Shown in pieces: positions 46,801 to 53,913 of a DNA stretch of 64,000 bases. Location of the stretch: the NCBI RefSeq assembly GCF_042432805.1, contig NZ_JBHLWO010000001.1, positions 310,001 through 374,000 on the forward strand. Reading direction: 5' to 3'. How positions within the stretch are numbered: position 1 is the stretch's first letter; each line of letters begins with the position of its first letter. The notes under the pieces were generated by a model, which was not told the DNA's origin, did not search any database, and saw only the letters and a list, made by a program, of their open reading frames with translations. This stretch comes from Olivibacter oleidegradans. GTDB lineage: Bacteria > Bacteroidota > Bacteroidia > Sphingobacteriales > Sphingobacteriaceae. Made by a program: the position numbers and the translations under genes.

Positions 46801-47009
46801 TACAATGTATCCATATCGCTGTTGATTTCGACACTAAATCTGCCGTTCACATCGCTTGTGCTGATCTGCTTTGAGCCCACAGCTCTAATTGTGCTACCGG
46901 CAAGCGGTAATTGGTTGTCCTTTGCAATAACTACCCCTCGTATCATTAACTGCGCCATCGAAGGAGCTGCCAATAATAACAGCACTATAAAAATTATACT
47001 TTTCTTCAT
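43803..47009 (-). CDS. SusC/RagA-family TonB-dependent transporter
   Basis: The 1068-residue protein has a signal peptide (ending PSMAQ), a carboxypeptidase-D-like beta domain (about 22-95), and a plug with the SusC signatures ISIRGLSTVYG and ASAASIWGVRAANGVIVISTK. A 22-strand barrel follows, with the usual closing QPRIFSIGLKANL. The plug region opens with GYYELPKERATGSF, a phrase frequent in SusC proteins co-encoded with thioredoxin-like proteins. It moves a ligand across the outer membrane with TonB energy. Confidence 0.92.
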   Translation of the reverse strand: MKKSIIFIVLLLLAAPSMAQLMIRGVVIAKDNQLPLAGSTIRAVGSKQISTSDVNGRFSVEINSDMDTLYISTVGYYVKRLPVNGKSTEWTVIMEPKANQLEEVNISTGYYELPKERATGSFTKLSNGDLNRNVSTDILSRLKGQANSVSFDERLGGRPNISIRGLSTVYGDAQPLLVLDGFPFEGDINQINPNDVESITILKDASAASIWGVRAANGVIVISTKKGSVGERQQIAFNSNVSVSEKPDLFYDRKISSADFVEVERFLFSNGFYNAMEMDRNKAPLTPAVELMILNRDGKLLDNELNEQLEKLKTYDVRRDFNKYWYHTPINQQYALNMRGGSEKHTYYYSLGYDNSVDALSSRYERFSLRADQTFKVTGRFTVNPTISWTYQVSGGGRPAVDAVKPSSTLALYPYARLVDDQDNPLAIERDRRSSFKNQALAEGLKDWSYVPLLDGDEMQLKVNDNQLLLGMNFNYRLTDMFTAELQYQYGRNEGRSDELYSEEAYFTRNLVNSFAQRSDEGLTYPIPANGGIRELRAELLQSHTVRGQLKFNHNWNEHQLNGLFGGEIRELLTTNSANRVYGYQQSGQLSQLVDYVTAFSQYYNPNVRNNIPAVQSFGQQTNRFVSYYLNMAYAFKNRYTLTASARKDASNYFGVNSNQKAIPLWSAGLGWNLSQEDFMQIHWLDYLKLRATYGFNGNLSRSLTALATVRRSMPAGIATNLNNIPYGVVSTYPNADLRWEKVRVVNLGADFDLFNHRINGSLEYYVKDAQDLIGAQPIDPTVGIPSGSVNRNVANMRTKGLDLQANIKLLDGGMQWQLALLYSHNTNKLTKYYNNLNASGNSYVNPGLAIRPLEGKPVYNVMTYRWAGLNAETGDPQGLVNGEVSTDYVALLYSSKLNDLEYHGPALPTEFGAVGNTFRYGAFSLYLNVAYRFHYYFKRSSIHYSSLFNNWVGHEDFASRWIQPGDELRTAIPSIVYPVNSSRDAFYENAAVLVEKGDNIRLQDVQLIYSLPKKWLNKIALQALDVYMNMRNVGILWRANKAGLDPDAVSAAALQPRIFSIGLKANL

Positions 47010-47026
47010 TTCGGAATTAGGTTGGA

Positions 47027-48403
47027 TTAGGGATTCGTTGATTTCTTGCTTATGATTAGCATCTTAATCGGACGCCGTTCTTCTTCTAGCACCAAATGGT
47101 GCTTCGCAAGCGATTTATTGATCTTTTTCAGATCACGAACTTCATCGCTATCAAAACTTATATCCACGTGATAATCGATACCGGTTTCATCCAGCACTGG
47201 TTTAAAGTCTAGCAACTTGTTCAAGTAATCAACAAAAAAATACGGCACCTGCCCACTTAAGGTTTTTATAGCTGTAGATGTATCCGAAAGATTATTAAAC
47301 CCTGAAACTACGTCGGAACGATCGGGTCTTCCGTCCTTGCACCTCAGCACAAGGCAATTTACTTCCCTTTGTTCAACAGTAGCTTGGTAGCCGAAATAGC
47401 GTTCCATATCTCGAAGCAAAAAAGTTTTTGCACTTGCTTTGAGATGTGTTGGCACGATCAACTCGTAACAATAACTATTTTTTCTTATTTCCGCTTCACT
47501 CTTGCCTGACATCCATAAGGTTTCGTCCGATAATCCATCATCGAAAGATATCCGGTTTCGATACCAAGATACAGGGAGGTTTAATCCCCATTTGAAAATT
47601 GATAATAGCGGAACGTTAATGGCATAAAGTCGAAATTTCGAGCTGTCGGTAGTTTGGCCTAGGCGCGACTGATATCCATTCCGATAGGCGGACAGGTTGG
47701 CATTATACAGATAAGAAAAATCATCGTCCGGTTCCTTAACGAGGAGAGGCTTGTTATAATCAACATCTAATATATCCTCCTTAACAGAGGTAAAAGAAGG
47801 CGCTTTTCCATTCACCAATAGTTGAAGGCGCTCCGTATTCAGTTCTCCAGAAGACGTGGCAGCCAAAAATGTTCCGTCAGCACCAATCCAAACTATATGT
47901 GGCACCAAACGATGCGGAAAATAACTTGTAAGCGCAGATGCATCTGTTATCAGTTGAAGATTTAAGTCTATAAGTTCTTGTCTCCTGGCGAAGAATGCCT
48001 TTACCGTCACTTCATCCTGTGCTGTAACCGATAAAAGGGTTAGGTCCTTTTGGTATTCTTTAATTAAGCTACCTATTTTCGGCATTTCTTTAATGCAGCC
48101 ACCGCACCAAGTAGCCCAAAAATCCAGGATAATGAGTTTGCCCTTATAGTCGCTCAGTTTTACCGTAGTACTTCCATCCTTTCCTGCTTTTACCATTTGC
48201 AAAGGCAAATTCCACAAGGCTTCGGGAATACTATCCCCTATTTTCAATGGCTTAATAGATTCTGTGGATAAAGCCACGCCATGGGCAGCCTCCGGGGAGG
48301 AGGACTGCCGGGCGTGTGCCAAACAAACACAGAACAAAATCTTTAAGGCTGTAAGGTATATGGTGTAGGGTTTAAGGGTGCGCGAGACCCACTTACACAA
48401 CAA
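47027..48403 (-). CDS. TlpA-like thioredoxin / DUF3738 fusion protein; start uncertain
   Basis: The recognisable protein is about 458 residues from a TTG at 48403. It has a signal-like segment (IYLTALKILFCVCLAHA), a TlpA/AhpC-type redoxin domain with FWATWCGGC (Cys100 and Cys103 in this numbering), and a C-terminal DUF3738-like region with ETGIDYHVDISFDSDE. No ATG lies between the repeats and the signal peptide. The nearest in-frame ATG is 48589, inside the 21 bp repeat array, and would add 62 repeat-derived residues. The frame stays open to 50302 only because of the repeats. It leads the SusC-SusD operon. Confidence 0.7.
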   Translation of the reverse strand: MLCKWVSRTLKPYTIYLTALKILFCVCLAHARQSSSPEAAHGVALSTESIKPLKIGDSIPEALWNLPLQMVKAGKDGSTTVKLSDYKGKLIILDFWATWCGGCIKEMPKIGSLIKEYQKDLTLLSVTAQDEVTVKAFFARRQELIDLNLQLITDASALTSYFPHRLVPHIVWIGADGTFLAATSSGELNTERLQLLVNGKAPSFTSVKEDILDVDYNKPLLVKEPDDDFSYLYNANLSAYRNGYQSRLGQTTDSSKFRLYAINVPLLSIFKWGLNLPVSWYRNRISFDDGLSDETLWMSGKSEAEIRKNSYCYELIVPTHLKASAKTFLLRDMERYFGYQATVEQREVNCLVLRCKDGRPDRSDVVSGFNNLSDTSTAIKTLSGQVPYFFVDYLNKLLDFKPVLDETGIDYHVDISFDSDEVRDLKKINKSLAKHHLVLEEERRPIKMLIISKKSTNP

Positions 48404-48452
48404 GCCAAAAAACCTATCTCTCGAAGGTATAGCACCTTGCGTTAAAGCAGAT

Positions 48453-48662
48453 GCATTTCGCCCAAATTTCTTTGCATTTCGCCATATTTTTTTTGCATTT
48501 CGCTCACCGTTAAGTGCATTTCGCCCCTTCCAAATTGTATTTCGCCCCTCCGTACCTGCATTTCGCCCTCTATTGACTGCTTTTGGCATAGCATTCGCTG
48601 CATCTCGCCATTGAGCAATTGCATCTCGCTTTTCAACAAATGCAGGTTGCAGCCATTTTCCT
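48453..48662. repeat. 21 bp tandem array, block 1 (10 units)
   Basis: Units start every 21 bases at 48453, 48474, 48495, 48516, 48537, 48558, 48579, 48600, 48621 and 48642. Each begins GCATTTCGCC or a close variant, followed by ~11 more variable bases. More degenerate 21-base units continue to about 48746. Confidence 0.85.
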
Positions 48663-48812
48663 ACCAGTTGAGGTAGCTTTCTTGTAATCTGAGGTGCTTT
48701 TTCTGCAGGTCGTCCCAACCTTAAATTGACGCCTTTCCTGTAGATGCTACGGAAAGGTGTCGAAGGAATATCTGCTCGACAGCTAATAACTGGCCTCCAA
48801 AATTTCGGATAG

Positions 48813-48891
48813 CACAGGCTAAGTAGTCGCAGTAACTTACACAGAAATTTTGCAGCCAGGAGCTTTGGGTACCTTTTGCGGGAAAAGGTAC
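48813..48891. repeat. Dispersed repeat family B hairpin element, copy 1
   Basis: It contains GCTAAGTA, then GCAGCCAGGAGCTTTGG, and ends in the hairpin GTACCTTTT-gcggg-AAAAGGTAC (48869-48891). Confidence 0.75.
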
Positions 48892-48985
48892 AAAAAGATA
48901 ATTCGTCCCTATTGGCGGTCGTTCGTCCCGGAACAGCACTGTAAATAGGTAGTTTGTCCCTAATTTCTGTATTTCGTCCCAGCGT
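48892..48985. repeat. 20 bp-period TTCGTCCC array
   Basis: TTCGTCCC or TTTGTCCC motifs recur at 20-base steps, with one 31-base step. The same step pattern (20, 31, 20) recurs at 49845-49935. Confidence 0.65.
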
Positions 48986-49064
48986 TAAATTGACGCTTTT
49001 CCCGAAGATGTTATGGAAAAGTCTCGAAGGGGCATCTGCTCGACAGCTAATAACTGGCCTCCAA

Positions 49065-49155
49065 AGCTTCGGGTAGTAGAAGCTAAGTAACGGCACCAAC
49101 TTTGAAAGAAGGTTTGCAGCCAGGAGCTTTGGGTACCTTTCGCGGGGAAAGGTAC
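49065..49155. repeat. Dispersed repeat family B hairpin element, copy 2
   Basis: GCTAAGTAACGGCACCAAC and GCAGCCAGGAGCTTTGG precede the hairpin GTACCTTT-cgcgggg-AAAGGTAC (49133-49155). The loop equals that of the family A hairpin, while the stem differs with compensating changes. Confidence 0.8.
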
Positions 49156-49164
49156 AAGTAATAT

Positions 49165-49192
49165 TCATCACTAATAATTCATCATTCATCAT
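49165..49192. repeat. Heptanucleotide array (TCATCAT-like, 4 units)
   Basis: The units are TCATCAC, TAATAAT, TCATCAT and TCATCAT. An identical array occurs at 49782-49809. Confidence 0.65.
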
Positions 49193-49310
49193 TAGGGACT
49201 GCTCTCGCGCGCCAGCCAAACCGCGTCGTTCGTCCCTGAATATTGCGGTTCGTCCCAACAAATACTGAAAAGCACAGAACAAAGTGGTTGAAATCGAAAA
49301 GCATAAAGAT

Positions 49311-49667
49311 GCATTTTGACCCCGCCAAATTGCATTTTGTCCCTCCGTATCTGCATTTCGCCCCCTATTGACTGCATTTGGCATAGGATTCGTTGCATCT
49401 CGCCATTGAGCAATTGCATTTCGCTTAAATTTCTTTGCATTTCGCCCCTTCCAAATTGTATTTCGTCCCTCCGTACCTGCATTTCGCCCTCCATTGACTG
49501 CTTTTGGCATAGCATTCGCTGCATCTCGCCATTGAGCAATTGCATCTCGCCTAAACTTCTTTGCATTTCGCCTACCATTAAATGCATTTCGCCCCCCGTT
49601 GACTGCATTTGGCATAGCATTCGCTGCATCTCGCCATTGAGCACATGCAGGTTGCACCCATTTTCCT
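49311..49667. repeat. 21 bp tandem array, block 2 (17 units)
   Basis: Seventeen consecutive 21-base units run from 49311 with no phase slip. The units follow a higher-order six-unit order, so the same six variable tails return every 126 bases. On the minus strand the array reads as heptads of the GEMQxxx type, but no gene signals accompany it. Confidence 0.88.
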
Positions 49668-49781
49668 ACCAGTTGCGGTAGTTTTCTTGCATTCGGCGGC
49701 TCTTTTTCTGCAAGTCGCCCCAACCTTAAATCGATACCTTTTAAATCCGTTTCATGGTAGGATCGCGGAGTAGGCATGTTC

Positions 49782-49809
49782 ATCACTAATAATTCATCAT
49801 TCATCATTA
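49782..49809. repeat. Heptanucleotide array, second copy
   Basis: Identical in sequence to 49165-49192 and placed at the same relative position in its module. Confidence 0.65.
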
Positions 49810-49844
49810 GGGACTGCTTTCGCGCGCAAGCCAAATCGCGTCGT

Positions 49845-50078
49845 TTGTCCCCGCTAACCGTCATTCGTCCCGGAACACTACTACAATTTGGTAGTTTGTC
49901 CCTTAATATTGAAGTTCGTCCCCGGCAAATTGTATTTCGCCCCTTATTGACTGCATTTGGCATAGCATTCTTTGCATCTCGCCATTGAGTAAGTGCATTT
50001 CGCCAAAATTTCTTTGCATTTCGCCATATTTTTTTTGCATCTCGCTTTTCAACAAATGCAAGTTGCAGCCATGGTCCT
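49845..50078. repeat. 20 bp array joined to 21 bp tandem array, block 3
   Basis: TTTGTCCC/TTCGTCCC units at 20-base steps lead directly into 21-base GCATTTCGCC units at 49932, 49953, 49974, 49995, 50016, 50037 and 50058. The right boundary (GCAAGTTGCAGCC and CCTACCAGTTGC) matches those of blocks 1 and 2. Confidence 0.8.
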
Positions 50079-50608
50079 ACCAGTTGCGCCAGTTTTCTTG
50101 TAATCTGCAGCTCTTTTTCTGCAAGTCGCCGATCAGATTTGGAATTTTCAATAGGCTCTGTTTTGATCAAACAATTTCTACATAATTTAGAAACCGTTGA
50201 ATTTTTAATAAAACGTGCAAATGTGAGCAAAATCATTTGGCACCTATGCCTATAAAGCCTATCTTTGAGGCATAGGTATCCCCTATGAACGTAAACCTTC
50301 ATGTTTTTTAGTTAGATTTAGGTGTTTTTTGTTAAAAAATTTTAGATATAATCCACCCTTTTGGGCTATATAAATAGCTCATTAAGTCGAAAATAAGAAA
50401 AGAGTTTACGTGCTTAGGTTGGGGCAGTAATAATTAGAATTATTGGATTTTGAAGCGGTTTTACAAGCGCGCGAGGTGCTTGGCAAGAATAGCTTGCGGG
50501 ATTTTTAGTTGGTTGGTGTCGGTTTGGTAAAATCGTTCTCATAATATTCGGTTATGACAACGATGTACTCACATAAAGCTTGAAGGTATTTTTATTGGAA
50601 TAAAAACC

Positions 50609-50706
50609 AATAAGGCGAGTCTCAATGCTTTTGAACTGGTACCGTCAAGAACCCCTCAGATCAAAATCTGAGTTCCCCAAAAGACTTACGTGAGACTCAC
50701 CTTATT
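50609..50706. ncRNA. Structured element with three nested helices
   Basis: The outer arms AATAAGGCGAGTCTCA (50609-50624) and 50691-50706 pair with a single G-T mismatch. Inside, CTTTTG (50628-50633) pairs with CAAAAG (50678-50683), and CTCAGAT (50655-50661) pairs with ATCTGAG (50666-50672) over a CAAA loop. This could be a small structured RNA or a miniature inverted-repeat element. Which one it is cannot be decided from one copy. Confidence 0.45.
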
Positions 50707-50745
50707 GAATATAAACTTCCGTAAAGGTAGCAAATTCAATAATAA

Positions 50746-50810
50746 AGGCGAGTCCACGATCTACTCATGGGGAAATTTGACGGTTTCGTTCATGAGTGAC
50801 ATCGTTATGA
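50746..50810. repeat. Second inverted-repeat element next to the structured element
   Basis: AAAGGCGAGTCC echoes the left arm of the element at 50609. CGAT-N2-ACTCATG (50757-50769) pairs with CATGAGT-N3-ATCG (50791-50804). An imperfect complement of this region also lies at about 50550-50580. The rest of 50303-50938 shows no gene. Confidence 0.45.
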
Positions 50811-50938
50811 GGAGCAGTTTACTATCTGCCCCTTAAGGTGTCGCTTTAATCACTGTTACAAAAATAGGGATAGTTGACTTTAAATACAAATAAAACTGAA
50901 AATAAATCCAACTTTCCTATTCTGATAGAATTGATAAA

Positions 50939-51334
50939 ATGGCTGGTAAGAAAAAAAACGAAGATTTAAATGAGATAAAAGCTGCGACTGCCGAGGCGAA
51001 TGCAACGTCTTTGCTCTTAGCTATATACTTGAATGTGGACCCTACAACTGTAAGTAAGTGGAATACTAACTCGAGTCAGCCCTCACTTGCTATACTAGAC
51101 AGAGCAGGAGACTTTTTAGAAACCGACAATAGAAATCTCGTTACCAGAAGAGCAAGAAAGAAAACAGGTCTAGCAGAAGCCGCTCAGAATGAACTTAAAC
51201 GGTTGATGGAAAGTGGTGTTAATCCATATCAATTGGATGAGAATGGGAAGCCAACTAAGAAACTGAACCCCGAGATGGTTACTCTAATTCAAGACTTTGT
51301 TAAAAAATATCAGGAAAAGCATTCTAAAGACTAG
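50939..51334 (+). CDS. Cro/XRE-like helix-turn-helix protein
   Basis: The 131-residue protein has a short HTH-like region at residues ~18-60 (NATSLLLAIYLNVDPTTVSKWNT, then QPSLAILDRAGDFL), the pattern of Cro-like DNA-binding domains that read plant or phage operators. A basic, lysine-rich tail follows. It is the first gene of the AT-rich region and may be an island regulator. Confidence 0.65.
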   Translation: MAGKKKNEDLNEIKAATAEANATSLLLAIYLNVDPTTVSKWNTNSSQPSLAILDRAGDFLETDNRNLVTRRARKKTGLAEAAQNELKRLMESGVNPYQLDENGKPTKKLNPEMVTLIQDFVKKYQEKHSKD

Positions 51335-51384
51335 TTACAGTAATCGATGTACATTGGCTCAAGAATACTCAAAAAATGTGATTC

Positions 51385-51618
51385 ATGATACTAAACTTTA
51401 TAAACATCGGCTCTTCAGAAATGGTAATGTTCTTGTTTGTAGCTCCAGTGATGGCGATCGGCATTTATGCCCTATACCAGTGCATAACTAATCCGCACAT
51501 TACAACCACACAGCGTATTGTCTGGCTTATCATTATTCTTTCGGTGCCGTTGTTTGGGTGCATTGGATATCTTTTAGCGAATAAGACTAATAAAAATAAT
51601 GGTGCGGCAAAGAAATAG
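51385..51618 (+). CDS. Small membrane protein with PLDc_N-type domain
   Basis: The 77-residue protein has two hydrophobic spans. The phrase RIVWLIIILSVPLFGCIGYLL is the hallmark of the phospholipase D N-terminal (PLDc_N) membrane domain, which occurs alone in many small proteins. No catalytic domain follows. Role unknown. Confidence 0.7.
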   Translation: MILNFINIGSSEMVMFLFVAPVMAIGIYALYQCITNPHITTTQRIVWLIIILSVPLFGCIGYLLANKTNKNNGAAKK

Positions 51619-51698
51619 GAATCTTTCTATTCTCCACACAGGTAAACAAAGGAACACAGAACGATTAATAAAAACAGCCTAACACATAAACCTAATAT

Positions 51699-52100
51699 AT
51701 GAATACGAATCATCCGAACGTAGCACTGATACACGAATTCTTCCGGATCTATGCAAACAATGAAACTGAGCAGTTAAGTAATGTACTAGCAGAAGACATC
51801 AAATGGCATATTCCCGGCAAGCATCCGCTAGCAGGAACCAAAGTCGGTATACCAGCCGTAGTAGAATACCTTGGACAGCTAAGCAAAGCCGCATTCCAAG
51901 CCTCTCCTATTGTAATGGGTGTAACTGATCAATATGTGATCGATTGCCACCGTAACTGGAGCAATTTAGAAGCCAGCACCAATTTAGATAATATGTCATG
52001 CCTCCTATGGAAAATAGACAATGGTAAAATCGTAGAGGTTTACAACTTCCCAGAGGACCAACATAAGGTAGATGCGTTTTTTGGGGAGGTTTATGGGTAA
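51699..52100 (+). CDS. NTF2-like/SnoaL-like protein
   Basis: The 133-residue single-domain protein is built on the cone-shaped NTF2 fold: NVALIHEFFRIYANNETEQLSNVLAEDIKWHIPG, then VEVYNFPEDQHKVDAFFGE. It probably binds or isomerises a small molecule. It is a monocistronic-looking gene. Confidence 0.78.
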   Translation: MNTNHPNVALIHEFFRIYANNETEQLSNVLAEDIKWHIPGKHPLAGTKVGIPAVVEYLGQLSKAAFQASPIVMGVTDQYVIDCHRNWSNLEASTNLDNMSCLLWKIDNGKIVEVYNFPEDQHKVDAFFGEVYG

Positions 52101-52129
52101 TTTTAAGGGACCAATGTTGTCTTATTAGC

Positions 52130-52669
52130 ATGAAAACCTATTTAGAAACAGACAGGCTGATACTAAGAGAAATCGTCCCAGAAGATGTTGATGGAATGTT
52201 CGAACTGGATTCCGATCATGAGGTACATAAATACTTAGGAAACAATCCTGTAAAGAACAAAGAGGAAGCAAGGAAAAACATTGATTTCATACGGCAGCAG
52301 TATATCGAAAATAAGATTGGACGTTGGGCAGTAGTGGAGCGAAGCTCAAATCAATTTATAGGATGGGCAGGTTTAAAGCTGATTAAAGAGACGATCAATA
52401 ATCATATTGATTACTATGATCTAGGTTATAGGCTAATCAAAAAATTCTGGGGACGGGGTTATGCAACAGAAGTCGCAAAAGCAACACTCTCATACGGTTT
52501 TGACAAACTCAATTTACCAGAGATCTTTGCGATCGCAGATTGCAACAATACAGGATCAAATAAAATATTAACCAAAATAGGTTTGACTCACGAAGAGGTG
52601 TTCTTTCTAAATGGAATTAAGTGCAATTGGTATCGAATTGGCAGGGAGGAATTTAATGATTATACATAA
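52130..52669 (+). CDS. GNAT-family N-acetyltransferase (RimJ/RimL type)
   Basis: The 179-residue protein opens ETDRLILREIVPEDVDGMF. The acetyl-CoA loop is KKFWGRGYATEVAKA, and the ending NNTGSNKILTKIGLTHE is typical of RimJ/RimL-like acetyltransferases. It acetylates an amine of unknown identity. Confidence 0.85.
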   Translation: MKTYLETDRLILREIVPEDVDGMFELDSDHEVHKYLGNNPVKNKEEARKNIDFIRQQYIENKIGRWAVVERSSNQFIGWAGLKLIKETINNHIDYYDLGYRLIKKFWGRGYATEVAKATLSYGFDKLNLPEIFAIADCNNTGSNKILTKIGLTHEEVFFLNGIKCNWYRIGREEFNDYT

Positions 52670-52772
52670 AAGGCATCACCGATTGTGATACCTGGAAATA
52701 TAGAAGTTTTACAGTCACAATTTTCGATCTCCGATTAATGGAACGTTATAGCTAAACAACAAAACCTAATCT

Positions 52773-53302
52773 ATGACCAAAACCCAATCATCAAAAGAAA
52801 GCTTAATCATCCCTGAAGAAGTAGTGATGAATCAGATCTATTATATCCGCGATCAAAAAGTGATGCTGGACAGGGATTTGGCGGAATTGTACGGAGTAGA
52901 GACAAAAGTGCTTAAACAAGCAGTCAAAAGAAACATTGATCGATTTCCTAATGATTTTATGTTCGAACTAACGAAGCAGCAGTTCGAAATTTTGAGGTCA
53001 CAAATTGTGACCTCAAAAGACGGTCGGGGCGGAACACGCTATTTACCAATGGCCTTTACAGAACAAGGCGTTGCTATGTTGTCTAGTGTATTAAATAGTG
53101 ATAGAGCTATTAGAGTAAATGTTCAAATCATTTCGAATCTTCACGAATATCCGTAAAGTACTGTTAGATAACACGAGAATAAGAACGGAAATAACCGAAA
53201 TAGAAAATACGCTGGCGAAACATTCAAGACACATGCTAATCACTACAAGAACATTGAGGTTGTCTATCAATATCTAAATCATTACTGTAATTATGAATAC
53301 TC
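52773..53302 (+). pseudogene. ORF6N-domain protein, frameshifted
   Basis: An intact ORF6N domain (IYYIRDQKVMLDRDLAELYGVETKVLKQAVKRN) is followed by a stop at 53156. In the next frame the sequence continues with FTNIRKVLLDNTRIRTEITEIE, and after another slip with HYKNIEVVYQYLN, the known C-terminal phrase of such proteins. At least two frameshifts are therefore present. ORF6N proteins are phage- and mobile-element-associated DNA-binding proteins. The decay runs into the start of the next gene at 53293. Confidence 0.8.
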
Positions 53303-53895
53303 TTCCTCCCGACAAAACTGCCATTGAGGATTTTTGGATACGATGTTATCTCAACCCCAAAGAATGTCTAAAAGAAGCCGCTATAAATCGAGCTTATAGA
53401 GATTTGGCTAGAACCCTACATAACCTAAAAAGGACGGATAGTGTGCATGGAAAATTTAAAGCACATCTTCTTTCTACGATTAATGATGTATGTAGCAAAA
53501 AACTAAAAGATCAAAAGGAATTTGATGTTTGGCATGAGCAGCGATGTTTATTACTAATAGAAGAATATAGAAAAAGCATAGATTATAAACTGTTTATTGG
53601 ACAAGCTCAAAAATGGATCAACATGTCTTTGAAATACCTAGTAGCCCTAGGAGACAAAAGAATTCCAGGTATAATAACGAATTACCATCTTTTCCATATT
53701 CCTATCGATAACATTATTCAAGAACATTTCCTACTATCCGACAAAATAAAAAAAATATCAGGGTCATGGAGCCGCATAGATGATTATACTGTGTACATGC
53801 AATATCAAATTAAAATTAGAGAGTCTTATCCTGGCGAAGCACCATTGAACGTAGAATTTAGGTCGTATAATAGTTCCAGTAGTTGGAATTTCTAG
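53293..53895 (+). CDS. Uncharacterised 200-residue protein, first gene of the defence-like operon
   Basis: No family is recognised. It is mostly helical and charged, without signal peptide or membrane span. Phrases include AYRDLARTLHNLKR and QAQKWINMSLKYLVALGDK. Its stop lies 18 bases before the DUF6602 gene in the same direction, so the two are probably co-transcribed. It follows the ORF6N remnant directly, and its AT-rich composition matches the operon downstream. Confidence 0.65.
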   Translation: MNTLPPDKTAIEDFWIRCYLNPKECLKEAAINRAYRDLARTLHNLKRTDSVHGKFKAHLLSTINDVCSKKLKDQKEFDVWHEQRCLLLIEEYRKSIDYKLFIGQAQKWINMSLKYLVALGDKRIPGIITNYHLFHIPIDNIIQEHFLLSDKIKKISGSWSRIDDYTVYMQYQIKIRESYPGEAPLNVEFRSYNSSSSWNF

Positions 53896-53913
53896 TAAGT
53901 TAAAATATTCATT

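Noticed and set aside
49192..49644. Coiled-coil protein with GEMQ heptads
   Set aside because: The heptads are a by-product of the 21-base repeat. Other frames of the same DNA are equally open and no start or promoter signals are seen.
48453..50078. CRISPR array
   Set aside because: The conserved part is only about 10 bases, the variable part about 11, and the variable parts recur between blocks. There is no cas gene. It is a minisatellite-like array.
47027..50302. Single 1091-residue protein
   Set aside because: Everything before about 48403 is made of 20-21 bp repeats that keep several frames open on both strands. Only the last ~458 residues show signal peptide, redoxin and DUF3738 features.
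50609..50938. Retron (msr-msd plus reverse transcriptase)
   Set aside because: The structured element is suggestive, but no reverse transcriptase gene lies nearby; the next gene is a Cro-like regulator.
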